From: Phycisphaerales bacterium
GTDB taxonomy: Bacteria > Planctomycetota > UBA1135 > UBA2386
DNA length: 64,000 nucleotides
Assembly (NCBI GenBank): GCA_020247305.1
Contig: JADCJE010000045.1
Span: 62,001 to 126,000, forward strand
Direction of reading: 5' to 3'
This document shows positions 17,750 through 26,720 of this stretch, in pieces. The position numbers and the translations under genes are program-made. Numbering within the stretch: the first letter of the stretch is position 1; every line of letters begins with the position of its first letter. A model generated the notes under the pieces. It saw nothing but the letters and a program-made list of their open reading frames with translations. It had not been told where the DNA came from and made no database searches.

Positions 17750-18208
17750 TCAGTAGCCGGCGGCGGCGCAGCGGCGCAGGAACTCGTCGCGCCAGTGGTA
17801 CCCGTCGAGCAGCGTTGTGTCCGTGTCGCCGAGCAGGGCGCGCGCGAGGTACAGGGCCTCGACAGAGGCGAGGCCTTGCGCCGGGTCGTCGTGGAACTTG
17901 CTGGCGCGCGGATACGCGGTGGCGACGCCGGCCGGAATCGAGCGCGGGATCGGCGCGCCGGTGACGCACGCCCGCAACCGCGGCAGCCAGCGCCACGTCG
18001 AGTCGAGCAGCAGCAACGGCCGGCCGGCATCGGCAGGGGACAGCGGCGGCCCGTCGACGGCGAGCAGCAGATAACCCGTCGCATCGAACGTGAAGCCGGG
18101 CCGCTCGCGCAGGAAGGTCAGCTCCCGCCGGTCGTGCAGGAAGCGCAGCGAGCACTTGGCGATGCGCTCCTTGTGGTGGCGGATCACCGTCGTCGGCACC
18201 GCGTTCAT
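17750..18208 (-). CDS. Tsr3-like (DUF367) putative aminocarboxypropyltransferase
   Basis: This 152-residue protein resembles the Tsr3/DUF367 branch of the TDD superfamily, whose studied members transfer an aminocarboxypropyl group from S-adenosylmethionine to RNA. The visible features are an N-terminal HHKERIAKCSLRFL segment, LLLDSTWRWLPRL (a DxTW-like motif), RSIPAGVATAYPRASKFHDD and SVEALYLARALLGD near the C-terminus. It lacks the N-terminal zinc ribbon of bacterial DTW-domain TapT proteins. The ATG overlaps the stop of the GT9 gene upstream. An RNA-modifying role is inferred from the family; the substrate here is unknown. Confidence 0.65.
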   Translation of the reverse strand: MNAVPTTVIRHHKERIAKCSLRFLHDRRELTFLRERPGFTFDATGYLLLAVDGPPLSPADAGRPLLLLDSTWRWLPRLRACVTGAPIPRSIPAGVATAYPRASKFHDDPAQGLASVEALYLARALLGDTDTTLLDGYHWRDEFLRRCAAAGY

Positions 18209-19281
18209 CGGCCGGCCTCCGCCAATTGGAGCAGTACGGCCGCCTCGACCGCAGCGACCTCGATGCCGAGCACGCACTGCGGGGTGGCGCAGTCGCGGCG
18301 TTTGCATGGTCGGCACGGCACGCCGTGCCAGAGCACTTCGTGGCGCACGCCGCCGTGGCCGCGCGGGCCGTACCGCAGGTGGTCCTTGGGGCCGAACAAG
18401 GCGACGCACCGGGCGCCGACCGCCGCGCCGAGGTGCAGCGGTCCGGTGTCGGCGGCGACGACGACGTCGCAAATGCGCATGACGCCGGCCATGCCGAGCA
18501 GGCCGAGCGCGGCGCCATCGACGGCGTGTGCCGCCGGCGCGGCGGCCAGCGCCGGGGCGGCGAGTTCGCGTTCGCCAGGGCCGAAGCCGACCAGCACCTG
18601 CACGCCGCGCGCCGACAGCCGCTGCGCCAGCTCGGCGAAGCGGTCGGCCGGCCAGCGTTTGAAGGCCGCGAACGCCGACGTGCCCGGGTGCAGCAGCACG
18701 CGCGGCCGCGGCAGCGCGGCGAACTCCGCCGGCGCCGCCGGCGTCGCCAGCGCCGGCGCGCACGGCGCGCCGGACAGCCCGATCGCCGCCAGCAGGCGGT
18801 GGCCGATGTCGGCGCGGTGGGGCAGCGGCTGTGGCATCGGCACGGCGAGGCTGTAGACGCGGGATGCCCCTTCGCGCGCGCCCGGCGGCGCGGCGCCGAC
18901 CTTGTGCGCGGCGCGCACGGCGGCGAGGTGCAGCGCGCTCTTGAGGATGCCGTGCACGTCGAGCACGACGTCGTAGCGGCGCGCGCGCAGGCGCCACAGG
19001 CTGCCCGGGATCGCCAGCGGTTGCCGGCGTGGATAGACGATCACCTCGCGCAGGTGCGGGTGGCCTTCGAGCAGGCCGCGGAAGCGGTCCTCGACCAGGA
19101 AGTCCACGGCGACGTCCGGGCGCTCGCGGCGCAGCGCCGCCACGGTCTCCAGCGCGAACAGCACGTCGCCGAGCGCCGACAATCGCACGACCAGGGCCGT
19201 GCCGCCGCGCGGCAGGAAGCGCGCGCCGGGCAACTCGGCGTCGGAGATCGTGGCCGCGGCGGCGGTCATCGCGCGCAGCAT
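18205..19281 (-). CDS. Glycosyltransferase family 9 (heptosyltransferase-like)
   Basis: This 358-residue GT-B enzyme has the family 9 hallmarks: VVRLSALGDVLFALETVAAL near the N-terminus, LLHPGTSAFAAFKRWPADRF at mid-protein and AADTGPLHLGAAVGARCVALFGP near the C-terminus. The family transfers heptose or similar sugars from ADP-sugars onto the LPS inner core. A Cys cluster (PCRPCKRRDCATPQC) close to the end is typical of a sub-branch. A second in-frame ATG at 19269 is possible. It is divergent from a WaaP-like kinase, and together they look like an LPS-core locus. Confidence 0.88.
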   Translation of the reverse strand: MLRAMTAAAATISDAELPGARFLPRGGTALVVRLSALGDVLFALETVAALRRERPDVAVDFLVEDRFRGLLEGHPHLREVIVYPRRQPLAIPGSLWRLRARRYDVVLDVHGILKSALHLAAVRAAHKVGAAPPGAREGASRVYSLAVPMPQPLPHRADIGHRLLAAIGLSGAPCAPALATPAAPAEFAALPRPRVLLHPGTSAFAAFKRWPADRFAELAQRLSARGVQVLVGFGPGERELAAPALAAAPAAHAVDGAALGLLGMAGVMRICDVVVAADTGPLHLGAAVGARCVALFGPKDHLRYGPRGHGGVRHEVLWHGVPCRPCKRRDCATPQCVLGIEVAAVEAAVLLQLAEAGR

Positions 19282-19331
19282 CCCGTCCGGCCGGTGGAGT
19301 TCCAGTGTGCGATGCGACGTCGCGTCCTATC

Positions 19332-20126
19332 ATGACCGCCGTGCGCGACCTGGAGCCGTTCGTCGAACGCCGTGAACCACGCGGCATCGCCTGGGTCCGC
19401 CCCGACCTCGTGGACGAACCGATCGCCGCGCTGTGGGGCGATCCGGGCCCGCTCGCCGGCGCCAAGGGCCGCGGCGGCGTCGGGGTGCTGGTCGTCGGCG
19501 GCGTCGAGTGCGTGATGCGGCCGTACCGCCGCGGCGGCGCGCTCGCCGCGCTGCTGCGCGACCGCTACGGCGGCCCGGGTCGCGCGCGCGCCGAACTGGC
19601 GGCGATCCTCGCGCTGCGCCACGAGGGCGTGCCGGTGGTGGTTCCGGTCGCCGCGGCTGCGCGCCGCAGCGGCGCGTTCTGGCGGCTGCGCCTGCTCACC
19701 GAGCGGCTCGCCGACGCGCTGCCGCTGCCCGACTTCCTGGCCGCGCACGCCGAGCGCCGACGCGACGTCGCCACCAGCGTTGGCGTCGTGCTGCGGCTGG
19801 CGTTTGCCGCGGGCCTGCGGCACCCGGACCTGCACGCCGACAACATCCTATGCGTCGCGCGCGGCGACCGCATGCGTGTCGTGCTGGTCGACCTCGATCG
19901 CGCCGTCGTCGGCGGCCCCGTCGACGAGCGCGGGCGCGACGCGATGCTGGCGCGATTGCAGCGGTACTGGCTGAAGCACCGCGCCACGCTGGCGGCACGG
20001 CCCTCGCGCGCCGAGACGATGCGGGCCCTGCGGCAGATCGCTACAGATCGCGCCGAGCGGCATGCGCTCTGGCGCCGCCTCGCGCGCGCGCTCCGTCGCC
20101 AGCAGATCCGGCGGCGCGACTCCTAG
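19332..20126 (+). CDS. Lipopolysaccharide kinase, Kdo/WaaP family
   Basis: This 264-residue protein fits the eukaryotic-like LPS kinase family that phosphorylates Kdo or heptose in the LPS core. The catalytic segment is GLRHPDLHADNIL (D166) and the metal-binding segment is VLVDLDRAVV (D187 area). A Gly-rich loop is suggested by GRGGVGVLVVGG and the ATP lysine position is taken by MRPYRRGG. It sits back to back with the GT9 gene. Its TAG stop codon lies in the terminal CTAG of the repeat element that follows, so the last codons (RRRDS) may have been set by the insertion. Confidence 0.85.
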   Translation: MTAVRDLEPFVERREPRGIAWVRPDLVDEPIAALWGDPGPLAGAKGRGGVGVLVVGGVECVMRPYRRGGALAALLRDRYGGPGRARAELAAILALRHEGVPVVVPVAAAARRSGAFWRLRLLTERLADALPLPDFLAAHAERRRDVATSVGVVLRLAFAAGLRHPDLHADNILCVARGDRMRVVLVDLDRAVVGGPVDERGRDAMLARLQRYWLKHRATLAARPSRAETMRALRQIATDRAERHALWRRLARALRRQQIRRRDS

Positions 20127-20306
20127 GAGTCTGCGTCACGGGACGCGCGCCGATCCGGTGCGTGGATTGCCGTCCGGGGCGAAGCCGACGACCGCAGGCG
20201 AATCGGTGGATTCGCCGAGCAGCTAATCCGCCAACGCTGGGCGGCGAGTCCCCGGGCGCGAAGACGCGTGGCGGGCGGCGTGGCCTGCCGTGACGCAGAC
20301 GCCTAG
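20123..20306 (+). repeat. Dispersed structured repeat, copy 1 (MITE-like)
   Basis: This 184-base element begins CTAGGAGTCTGCGTCACGG and ends CCGTGACGCAGACGCCTAG; the ends are inverted repeats with one mismatch in 16 bases inside flanking CTAG. An internal perfect palindrome GGCGAATC-GGTG-GATTCGCC lies near 20200. Copies occur at 55248-55415 (inverted) and 56884-57051. The left CTAG gives the stop of the WaaP-like gene and the right CTAG gives the stop of the convergent kinase gene. CTAG-flanked ends recall target sites of IS630-like elements, but no transposase is present. Confidence 0.8.
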
Positions 20307-23300
20307 CGGTCGCGCGGCGTCGTCAGCGGTTCCCTCACCGCGTCGGCGAACGTGGCGGCGTAGACCGCCACGTCCTGGTTGCGCAGGACGGAGACGATGC
20401 CGAGATCGCGCAGGCCGTCGCCGTCGCGATCGCCGAGGTCGATCAGGCCGTAGCCGAAGCGCGCGTAGGCCGCGTTGCCGGCGAAGGTCTGCAGCGGCAG
20501 CGCACTGGCGGCGTCGAACACGCGCACGTAGCCGGTGCCGCTCGGGCCGCCGCGCAGCGTGCCGACCGCGAGCGCGGACCGCCCGTCCTGACGCCACGAC
20601 GGCAGCACGGCGACGCTGGCGCCGAAGCCTTCGCCTGCCTGTTCGCCGCGCAGTTCGTACAGCGGCCGGCCGCCGCGGCCGGAGAACGCCAAGACCGAAC
20701 CGGGCAGGCTCGTGCGGCCGCGCGCCGGCGCGGTGACGACGAGGTCGTCGAAACCGTCGCCGTCGAGGTCGCCGACGCCGAGGGCGGCGGCACCGAAGTC
20801 GCGCTCGGCATCGGCGTCCTCGAGCACGGTGATGGTGCGGCCGGTGCGCGGGTCGAGCACGACGACGCACCCGGCCATGCCGCCGAAGTTGCCGCTGACG
20901 ACGAGGTCTTCCTGGCCGTCGCCATCGACGTCGCCCGCGGCCGCGACGGCCGCCCCGAACCAGACGCCGGCGCGGGGCGCCGGCAGGCGGCGGAGCTCGC
21001 GGCCGTCGCGCGCCGACAGCAGCGCCACCTCGCCGCGCGCGTCGCCGCTGCGGCTCGCCGGCGGCACGCCGACCGCGACGTCGCGCCGGCCGTCGCCATC
21101 GAGGTCGGGAAGCATCGCCACGGCGACGCCGAACGTTCCGACCGGCGATTCGGCCCGCCACAGCAGCTCGCCGGTTCGCCCCGACCGCGCCTCGACCGCG
21201 GCTGGCGCGGCGGCGCCGCGGGCGCCGCCGGGGCAACCGATGACGAGGTCGGCGCAGCGGTCGCCGTCGATGTCGTCGAGCGCTGCCAGCGCCCGGCCGA
21301 ACATCGCGTGTTCGTCGCCGTTGCGCATGGTGTGCAGCAGCGCGCCGTCCTGCAGGTTGCGTACCTCGACGTAGCCATTGCCGGCGCGTGCCCCGGCGGG
21401 CGCGGCGGCGACGCACAGGTCGGGCAGCGTGTCGCCGTCGCAGTCCGGCGTGACGACGGCGGCGATGCCGTAGACGACGGTCATGCCCTGATTCGGCATG
21501 CGGACCACGTCGCGCGCCTTCACCGGGTGGAAGCGGTCGCCGAGCGTCCGCTGGAACGGTTGCAGCGCGACGGCGATCCGTTCGATGGGCAGCCGTCTGT
21601 GCAGGCCCGCGGCGGCCAGGGCCGCCATCGCCGGCTTCGGCCACTGCGCGAGCAGGTGCGGCGCCAGCGCCACGACGAGCGCGGGCGTCAGCACGGCTGC
21701 GGCGACGGGGTGAGCATCGATCGCGGTCGCGGCGGCGTGCGCCGCGTCGAACGTGCGCAGCGCCAGCGCCGCTTGCGCGATGGCATCGACGACGTGGTCG
21801 GGCAGCCAGGACTGCAGCGGCACGCCGCCGTCGTCGCCGTCGGCGCGCCGTTCGCCGGCGAGGGCCGACGCCACGGCGTGCAGGCCGCCGAGCGCGAGCA
21901 CGGCGCGCAGCTCGCGGCTCGCGCCGACGGGATCGGCGGCGATGCCCTGGACGGCGCGGCGCACGTGTGCGAGGTACGCGGGCAGCCGGCGCTCCTCCAG
22001 ATCGAGGCGCGCGAGCCGACGGCGGGCCTCGTCGTGCCCGGGCCAGCGGGCGACGACCGTCGCGAGCAGGCGCCGCGCGCCGGCGCGGTCGCCGGCGCGG
22101 AGCGCGAGCGACGCCAGGTGCACGAGCGGCGCCGGATCCGCTGCGTCATCGGCAGCTAGTTCGCGGTAGGCGCGGCGGGACTCGTCGGCGCGGCCTTCCG
22201 CTGCTGCCAGATCGGCGGCGAGCAGGCGGGCGCGCGGCGCGGTCGTCGCGTCGGCGGCGGTCGCGAGGCGCGCGAGGTGCTGGCGCACGGCGGCGAGGTC
22301 GCCGGCGGCGAGCGCGGCCTCGGCGAGGGCCAGCGTGAGTCCTTCGGCCGCGGGCAAGCCGCGCGCGGCGAGCGCGAGGCGCGGGTAGGCGCGGGCGTGC
22401 GAGCCGTCGGCGAGCAGGCCGAAGCCGTGGCACGCGGCGACCAGCGGTTGGTCCTGCCACGTCGGCGGCAGCGCGCGCCACCATGCGCCAGCGCCGGCGT
22501 GGTCGCCGGCGAGGAACGCCAGCAGCCCGGCGGTCAGGCGGTCGCCGTCGCCTGCGCTCGCCGTCGCCGCGGCCGTGGCGCCGCCGCGGCCGGCCGCCGC
22601 CGCGTCGAACGCCCCGCGCACGGCGTCGGACAGATGCCTTCGCGCCGCCGCGAGCGCTGTCGCATCGTCTTGCCGCAGGGCGATCGCCGCCGCAACGGCG
22701 GCGCGTTCGGCCCGGCCCGCGTCGTCGGCGGGGGCGAGCGCCAGCGCGCGGTCGTACGCGGCTAGGGCGGCGCCGAGCGTGCGCCCGCGCGCCTCGTCGA
22801 AGGCGCCGCCGCGCCGCGTGCGCGCGCCCGGGTCGTCCGTCGACCACGGCTGCGGCCGCGCCGAGGGCGCCAGCAACAGCGAGCGCGCCGCCGCGAGTTC
22901 GGTCGCAGCGCGGTCGGCGAGTTGGCGCCGTTCGGCGTCGCGCGCCGTCGCCGCCGCGAACAGCCCGGCGACCACGAGTGCGCTCGCCGCGGCGGCGACG
23001 AACAACTGGCGATGCCGCCGCACGAACTGCCATGCCCGCCGCAGCGCGCCCGCCGGCTGCGCCTCGATTGGCTCCAATGCCAGCAGCCGCTCCAGGTCGT
23101 CGGCGAACGCGTCCGCCGTGGCGTACCGGCGCGACGGATCGGGGTCCATCGCCTTCTGCACGACGAGCGCGAGGTCGCGCGGCACGTGCGGCGCGGCCTT
23201 GCGCAGTTCGGGCGCAGCGCCGGTGTCGATGCGCCGCAGCACCTCGTGCGTGGTGATGCCGGGGAACGGCGCGCACATCGTGAGCGCCTCGTACATGCTG

Positions 23301-24145
23301 ACGCCCAGCGAGTAGACGTCGGCGCGCGCGTCGACGCCTTCGTCGCCGCCGCGCAGCCGCTCGGGCGCGGCGTAGACGGGCGTGCCGGCGAAGCGCGTGG
23401 GCCCGTCGTCGGGGCCGTCCGCGAGCGCGAGACCGAAGTCGGCCAGCACCGGCGTGCCGTCGGCGCGCAGCAGGATGTTGGACGGCTTGACGTCGCGGTG
23501 CACGAGCCCGTGCCGGTGCACGTGGCCGAGCGCGCGCGCCACGCGGATGAACAACTGCACGTGCCATTCGACCGTGCTGCGGATGCGCACGCCGGCGCCG
23601 AGCCCGAGCGCGTTGGCGAGATTGGCGGCGGCGAACGGCCGCTGCGTCCGGCGCAGCCGCGCGATGAGCGTCTGCAGGCTGGGGCCGTCGATGAACTCCA
23701 TCTCGAAGGCCAGCAGGTCGGACTGGTCGACGATGCGGTGGATCCGTACGACGTGATCGTGGCGGATCTGCGCCAGCGCCCGCGCCTCCGCCAGGAACCG
23801 CTGCTTGGCCGCGTGGCTCAGCGCGAGCGCGCGCGGCAGCACCTTGATGGCGACGTCGCGGCGCAGCGACTCGTGGCGGGCGAGGTAGACCGTGCCCATG
23901 CCGCCGTGGCCGAGTTCGCGCACGACCTCGTAGCCGGCGAGCAGCGGCTGGCTCGGCTCGCGCCGGCCCGCGACCGAGCACGCCAGCCGCCAGGTCCGGG
24001 CGATGCCCTCGCGCAGATCGGGCCGATCGGGGCTGATCGCGTCGAGGTCGGGGTTGCGCCCCTCCAGGATGTCCTGCAGCAGGCGGTCGAAGAGCTCCGC
24101 CAGCAGTTCCTCGTCGCGCGGGTCGGGCTCGCCGGCGGTCGTCAT
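20303..24145 (-). CDS. Membrane Ser/Thr protein kinase with TPR-like and FG-GAP (integrin-like) regions
   Basis: This 1280-residue protein has a complete kinase domain at about residues 70-355: GHGGMG at 79-84, K101, HRDVKPSN at 216-223, DFG at 236-238 and GTPVYAAPERL. A transmembrane helix is at about 381-400. The middle 500 residues are Ala-rich and helical, resembling TPR arrays. The last 350 residues hold at least four FG-GAP calcium-binding repeats, for example DLDGDGRRDVAVGVPPA and DVDGDGQEDLVVSGNF. The extracytoplasmic part is therefore an integrin-like propeller. It is coupled by ATGA at 24145 to the sigma gene. The TAG stop is supplied by the adjacent repeat element. Confidence 0.93.
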   Translation of the reverse strand: MTTAGEPDPRDEELLAELFDRLLQDILEGRNPDLDAISPDRPDLREGIARTWRLACSVAGRREPSQPLLAGYEVVRELGHGGMGTVYLARHESLRRDVAIKVLPRALALSHAAKQRFLAEARALAQIRHDHVVRIHRIVDQSDLLAFEMEFIDGPSLQTLIARLRRTQRPFAAANLANALGLGAGVRIRSTVEWHVQLFIRVARALGHVHRHGLVHRDVKPSNILLRADGTPVLADFGLALADGPDDGPTRFAGTPVYAAPERLRGGDEGVDARADVYSLGVSMYEALTMCAPFPGITTHEVLRRIDTGAAPELRKAAPHVPRDLALVVQKAMDPDPSRRYATADAFADDLERLLALEPIEAQPAGALRRAWQFVRRHRQLFVAAAASALVVAGLFAAATARDAERRQLADRAATELAAARSLLLAPSARPQPWSTDDPGARTRRGGAFDEARGRTLGAALAAYDRALALAPADDAGRAERAAVAAAIALRQDDATALAAARRHLSDAVRGAFDAAAAGRGGATAAATASAGDGDRLTAGLLAFLAGDHAGAGAWWRALPPTWQDQPLVAACHGFGLLADGSHARAYPRLALAARGLPAAEGLTLALAEAALAAGDLAAVRQHLARLATAADATTAPRARLLAADLAAAEGRADESRRAYRELAADDAADPAPLVHLASLALRAGDRAGARRLLATVVARWPGHDEARRRLARLDLEERRLPAYLAHVRRAVQGIAADPVGASRELRAVLALGGLHAVASALAGERRADGDDGGVPLQSWLPDHVVDAIAQAALALRTFDAAHAAATAIDAHPVAAAVLTPALVVALAPHLLAQWPKPAMAALAAAGLHRRLPIERIAVALQPFQRTLGDRFHPVKARDVVRMPNQGMTVVYGIAAVVTPDCDGDTLPDLCVAAAPAGARAGNGYVEVRNLQDGALLHTMRNGDEHAMFGRALAALDDIDGDRCADLVIGCPGGARGAAAPAAVEARSGRTGELLWRAESPVGTFGVAVAMLPDLDGDGRRDVAVGVPPASRSGDARGEVALLSARDGRELRRLPAPRAGVWFGAAVAAAGDVDGDGQEDLVVSGNFGGMAGCVVVLDPRTGRTITVLEDADAERDFGAAALGVGDLDGDGFDDLVVTAPARGRTSLPGSVLAFSGRGGRPLYELRGEQAGEGFGASVAVLPSWRQDGRSALAVGTLRGGPSGTGYVRVFDAASALPLQTFAGNAAYARFGYGLIDLGDRDGDGLRDLGIVSVLRNQDVAVYAATFADAVREPLTTPRDR

Positions 24146-24762
24146 TGCGACGTCCCGAGGCCGGCGTCGCCGCCGAGCAACTGCCGCAGGCGCCGCCGGT
24201 AGGTCTCGACGCCGCGCAGCAGCCGCGCCTTGGCGGTCGACAGCGGCAGGCCGAGCTGCGCGGCGACCTCGCGCATCGGCACCTCCTCGAACAGGCGCAG
24301 GCGGACGACGGCCTGCAGGTCGTCGTCGAGCGTGGCTAGCGCTTCGGTCATGGCGCGCGCGCGTTCGTGCACGCCGGCGACGCGGCTCGGGGTCGTCGAG
24401 CCCGGCGGCAGCAGCGCCGAGATCGAGTCGCCGCCCGCCAGCGTCGACAGCGGGGCGGTCGAGCGGTCGCCGCCGCGCTTGGCGCGACCGGCGGTGCGCG
24501 CGGCGTCGCGGATGCGGTTCTTGGCGATGGTCAGCAACCACGCGCGCCACGCGGCGAGGTTGCTCCAGGCATGCTGGTCGCGGTCGCGCCACGACTGCCA
24601 CAGGGTCTCCTGCCAGATGTCCTCGACCGCCAGTTCGGCGCGGAGCTTGGGCCCGAGCCATGCGCCCAGCACGACGAAGATGCTGGCGACGTCGAGGCTC
24701 TCGACGAGCCGACCCCATTCGGTCGGGTCGCGGTGCGGTTGCGTCTCCGGAGCGGTCGGCAC
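24142..24762 (-). CDS. ECF-type RNA polymerase sigma factor
   Basis: This 206-residue protein has sigma region 2 (LAVEDIWQETLWQSWRDRD and WRAWLLTIAKNRIRDAAR) and region 4 (LDDDLQAVVRLRLFEEVPM, then LPLSTAKARLLRGVE). The start ATG at 24762 gives the normal length. The TGA overlaps the ATG of the kinase behind it, the same arrangement as at 8330, so two independent sigma-kinase modules lie within 20 kb. The kinase probably controls the activity of this sigma factor, as inferred for planctomycete pairs. Region 4 carries a linker rich in Ser/Thr (SISALLPPGSTTPSR) that could hold phosphorylation sites. Confidence 0.92.
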   Translation of the reverse strand: MPTAPETQPHRDPTEWGRLVESLDVASIFVVLGAWLGPKLRAELAVEDIWQETLWQSWRDRDQHAWSNLAAWRAWLLTIAKNRIRDAARTAGRAKRGGDRSTAPLSTLAGGDSISALLPPGSTTPSRVAGVHERARAMTEALATLDDDLQAVVRLRLFEEVPMREVAAQLGLPLSTAKARLLRGVETYRRRLRQLLGGDAGLGTSQ

Positions 24763-24907
24763 GGGGGAAGCCGTCGCGAGCGCGCGACGACAGCGCGGAG
24801 GATACCTCGCGGCGCGCGATCGTGGCGGCGCCGGCGCCGGGCCAGGGGAAAGGCGAGCGCCGCGCTGGCGGCGGCGCCATCGCCGCTTCCGCGCCGGCCC
24901 GCCGCCA

Positions 24908-26524
24908 TCACGGCGCGGCGCGGCGCAGCACGTGCCCGGCTCGCACTCCGGTCGTCCGGTTCCCGGTGACGGCGACGTGGCCGTTGACCAGCACGGCGTG
25001 GACGCCGACCGGCTGGCCGAGCGGCTCGGTCCAGGTGGCGGTGTCGGCGATCTTCGCCGGGTCGAAGGCCACGAGGTCGGCGAAGGCGCCGACGCGGATC
25101 GTGCCGCGGTCGACGAGGCCGAAGGCTGCCGCCGGCACGCTGGTCATCTTCTTGATCGCCGTGGGCAGGTCGAGCACGCCCTCCTCGCGCACGTACTTGC
25201 CGAGCACGCGCGGGTTGTTGCCGCTGCCGCGCGGGTGCGGCCGTTCGGCGCCGGTCTCGGCCCGGATGCCGGCGTCGCTGGCGACCGCGATCCAGTCCTC
25301 GCGCAGGTAACGGCGCACGTCGTCCTCGCTCAGCGAGTGGTAGATCATGCTGACGCGGCTCGGCGCCGCCGCGATCAGCAGTTCGATCGCCATGTCCGCC
25401 TGCGCGTCACGGTCGTCGCGGCCCGTGCGCTTCTTCGCCGCCTCGGGCAGCAGCAGGCCGTTCAGGTCGGCGTTGCCCTTGGCCGAGGCGATGCGCGCGA
25501 AGCGGAAGTCGCCGAAGCCGACCTGGTCCATCTTGGCCAGCAGCGCGGCGCGGATCGTCTGGCGATACGCCGCGTCGGACGTGAGCTTCGCCGCGAAGCC
25601 CTCGCGGCCGACGTCGAGCTGTTCGGCCGGGAACAGCACGTCGAGCCCGGTCGAGCTGGCGTCGTAGGCGTACTGGTCGACATGCACCTTCAGGCCGCGC
25701 GCGCGCGCCGCCTGCACGGCGGCGAGGACCTGCTCGGCGCGGCCGTGGTTGGGCTTGCCGGTGCACTTGACGTGGCTGATCTCGACGGCGACGCCGGCCC
25801 GCTCGCCGATCGCGATCGCCTCGGCGACGGCGTCGAGCACGGCGTCGTTCTCGCTGCGGATGTGGCTGGCGTAGACGCCCTGGTACGGCGCTACGGCCTT
25901 GGCGAGCGCGACGAGTTCGTCGGTCGCGGCGTAGATGCCCGGCACGTAGATCAGGCCCGTCGACATGCCGAACGCGCCCGCGCGCATGCCCTTGTCGACG
26001 AGCGCCGTCATGCGCGCCAGTTCGCCGGCGTCGGGCGCGCGGTTGCTGGTGCCGAGCACCGCACGGCGGACGGTGCCGTGGCCGACGAGGCTGCCGTAGT
26101 TGACGCCGATGCCGCCCTGCTCCAGGCGCGCGAAGTGCGCCCCGAGGTCCTCGACCGAGCCGCCGCAGTTGCCGGTGATCATCGTCGTGACCCCCATGCG
26201 CAGGAAGTTGGCGCACATGGGCTCGCGCACGATCTCGGTGTCGACGTGCACGTGCACGTCGATGAACCCCGGCGCCACGGCGAGGCCGTCGACGCGCAGG
26301 GTCGGCGTGCCGGGCGCCGCCACGACGTCGCCGATGGCGGCGATGCGGCCGCCGCGGATGCCGACGTCGGCCCGTTTGCCCGGCCGGCCAGAGCCGTCGT
26401 GCACCACGCCGCCCCGGAGCACGAGGTCGAAGGACGGGCCGGTCGGGGTGGCCGGCGCCTGGGCGGTCGGCCCGGCGGCGAGCAGCAGCAGGCAGGGGAT
26501 CGCGGCGAGGCGGCGGCGTTGCAT
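24908..26524 (-). CDS. Exported N-acyl-D-amino-acid deacylase (D-aminoacylase family)
   Basis: This 538-residue amidohydrolase has a signal peptide (MQRRRLAAIPCLLLLAAGPTA). The metal-binding start of the barrel is APGFIDVHVHVDTE; further family segments are TTMITGNCGGS, GVYASHIRSENDAVLDAV, EISHVKCTGKPNHG and VASDAGIRAETGAERPHPRG. The family releases D-amino acids from N-acyl derivatives or acts on peptidoglycan-like substrates; the export signal suggests a periplasmic role. The frame stays open to 26680, but the ATG at 26524 yields the signal peptide. It is preceded by a long hairpin at 26648-26720. Confidence 0.9.
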   Translation of the reverse strand: MQRRRLAAIPCLLLLAAGPTAQAPATPTGPSFDLVLRGGVVHDGSGRPGKRADVGIRGGRIAAIGDVVAAPGTPTLRVDGLAVAPGFIDVHVHVDTEIVREPMCANFLRMGVTTMITGNCGGSVEDLGAHFARLEQGGIGVNYGSLVGHGTVRRAVLGTSNRAPDAGELARMTALVDKGMRAGAFGMSTGLIYVPGIYAATDELVALAKAVAPYQGVYASHIRSENDAVLDAVAEAIAIGERAGVAVEISHVKCTGKPNHGRAEQVLAAVQAARARGLKVHVDQYAYDASSTGLDVLFPAEQLDVGREGFAAKLTSDAAYRQTIRAALLAKMDQVGFGDFRFARIASAKGNADLNGLLLPEAAKKRTGRDDRDAQADMAIELLIAAAPSRVSMIYHSLSEDDVRRYLREDWIAVASDAGIRAETGAERPHPRGSGNNPRVLGKYVREEGVLDLPTAIKKMTSVPAAAFGLVDRGTIRVGAFADLVAFDPAKIADTATWTEPLGQPVGVHAVLVNGHVAVTGNRTTGVRAGHVLRRAAP

Positions 26525-26647
26525 GCCGCGATGGTATGCGCCCGCGGCGGCGCGTTGGCGGTCGTGCGCGGAGGTTTGCGTGTAACCGCCCGCCGCGTGC
26601 GAGCTAGGTGCGACGTCGGGCATGGAGCGTGATCTCCAGGCACGACC

Positions 26648-26720
26648 CGGCGAAGTCCTCTGCCGAGGGTCGATGGGCATGTCGCCCGGAGGCCCGGGGG
26701 CACGGCAGGGGACTTCGCCG
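26648..26720. repeat. 18-bp near-perfect inverted repeat in an intergenic gap
   Basis: CGGCGAAGTCCTCTGCCG at 26648-26665 pairs with CGGCAGGGGACTTCGCCG at 26703-26720 with one mismatch. The 37-base interior contains a smaller GGGC-ATGTC-GCCC hairpin. It lies in the 261-base gap between two minus-strand genes (26525-26785). It could be a terminator for the upstream CMD gene or a structured leader of the deacylase gene. No T-tract follows on either strand. The rest of the gap shows no gene that I can support. Confidence 0.6.
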
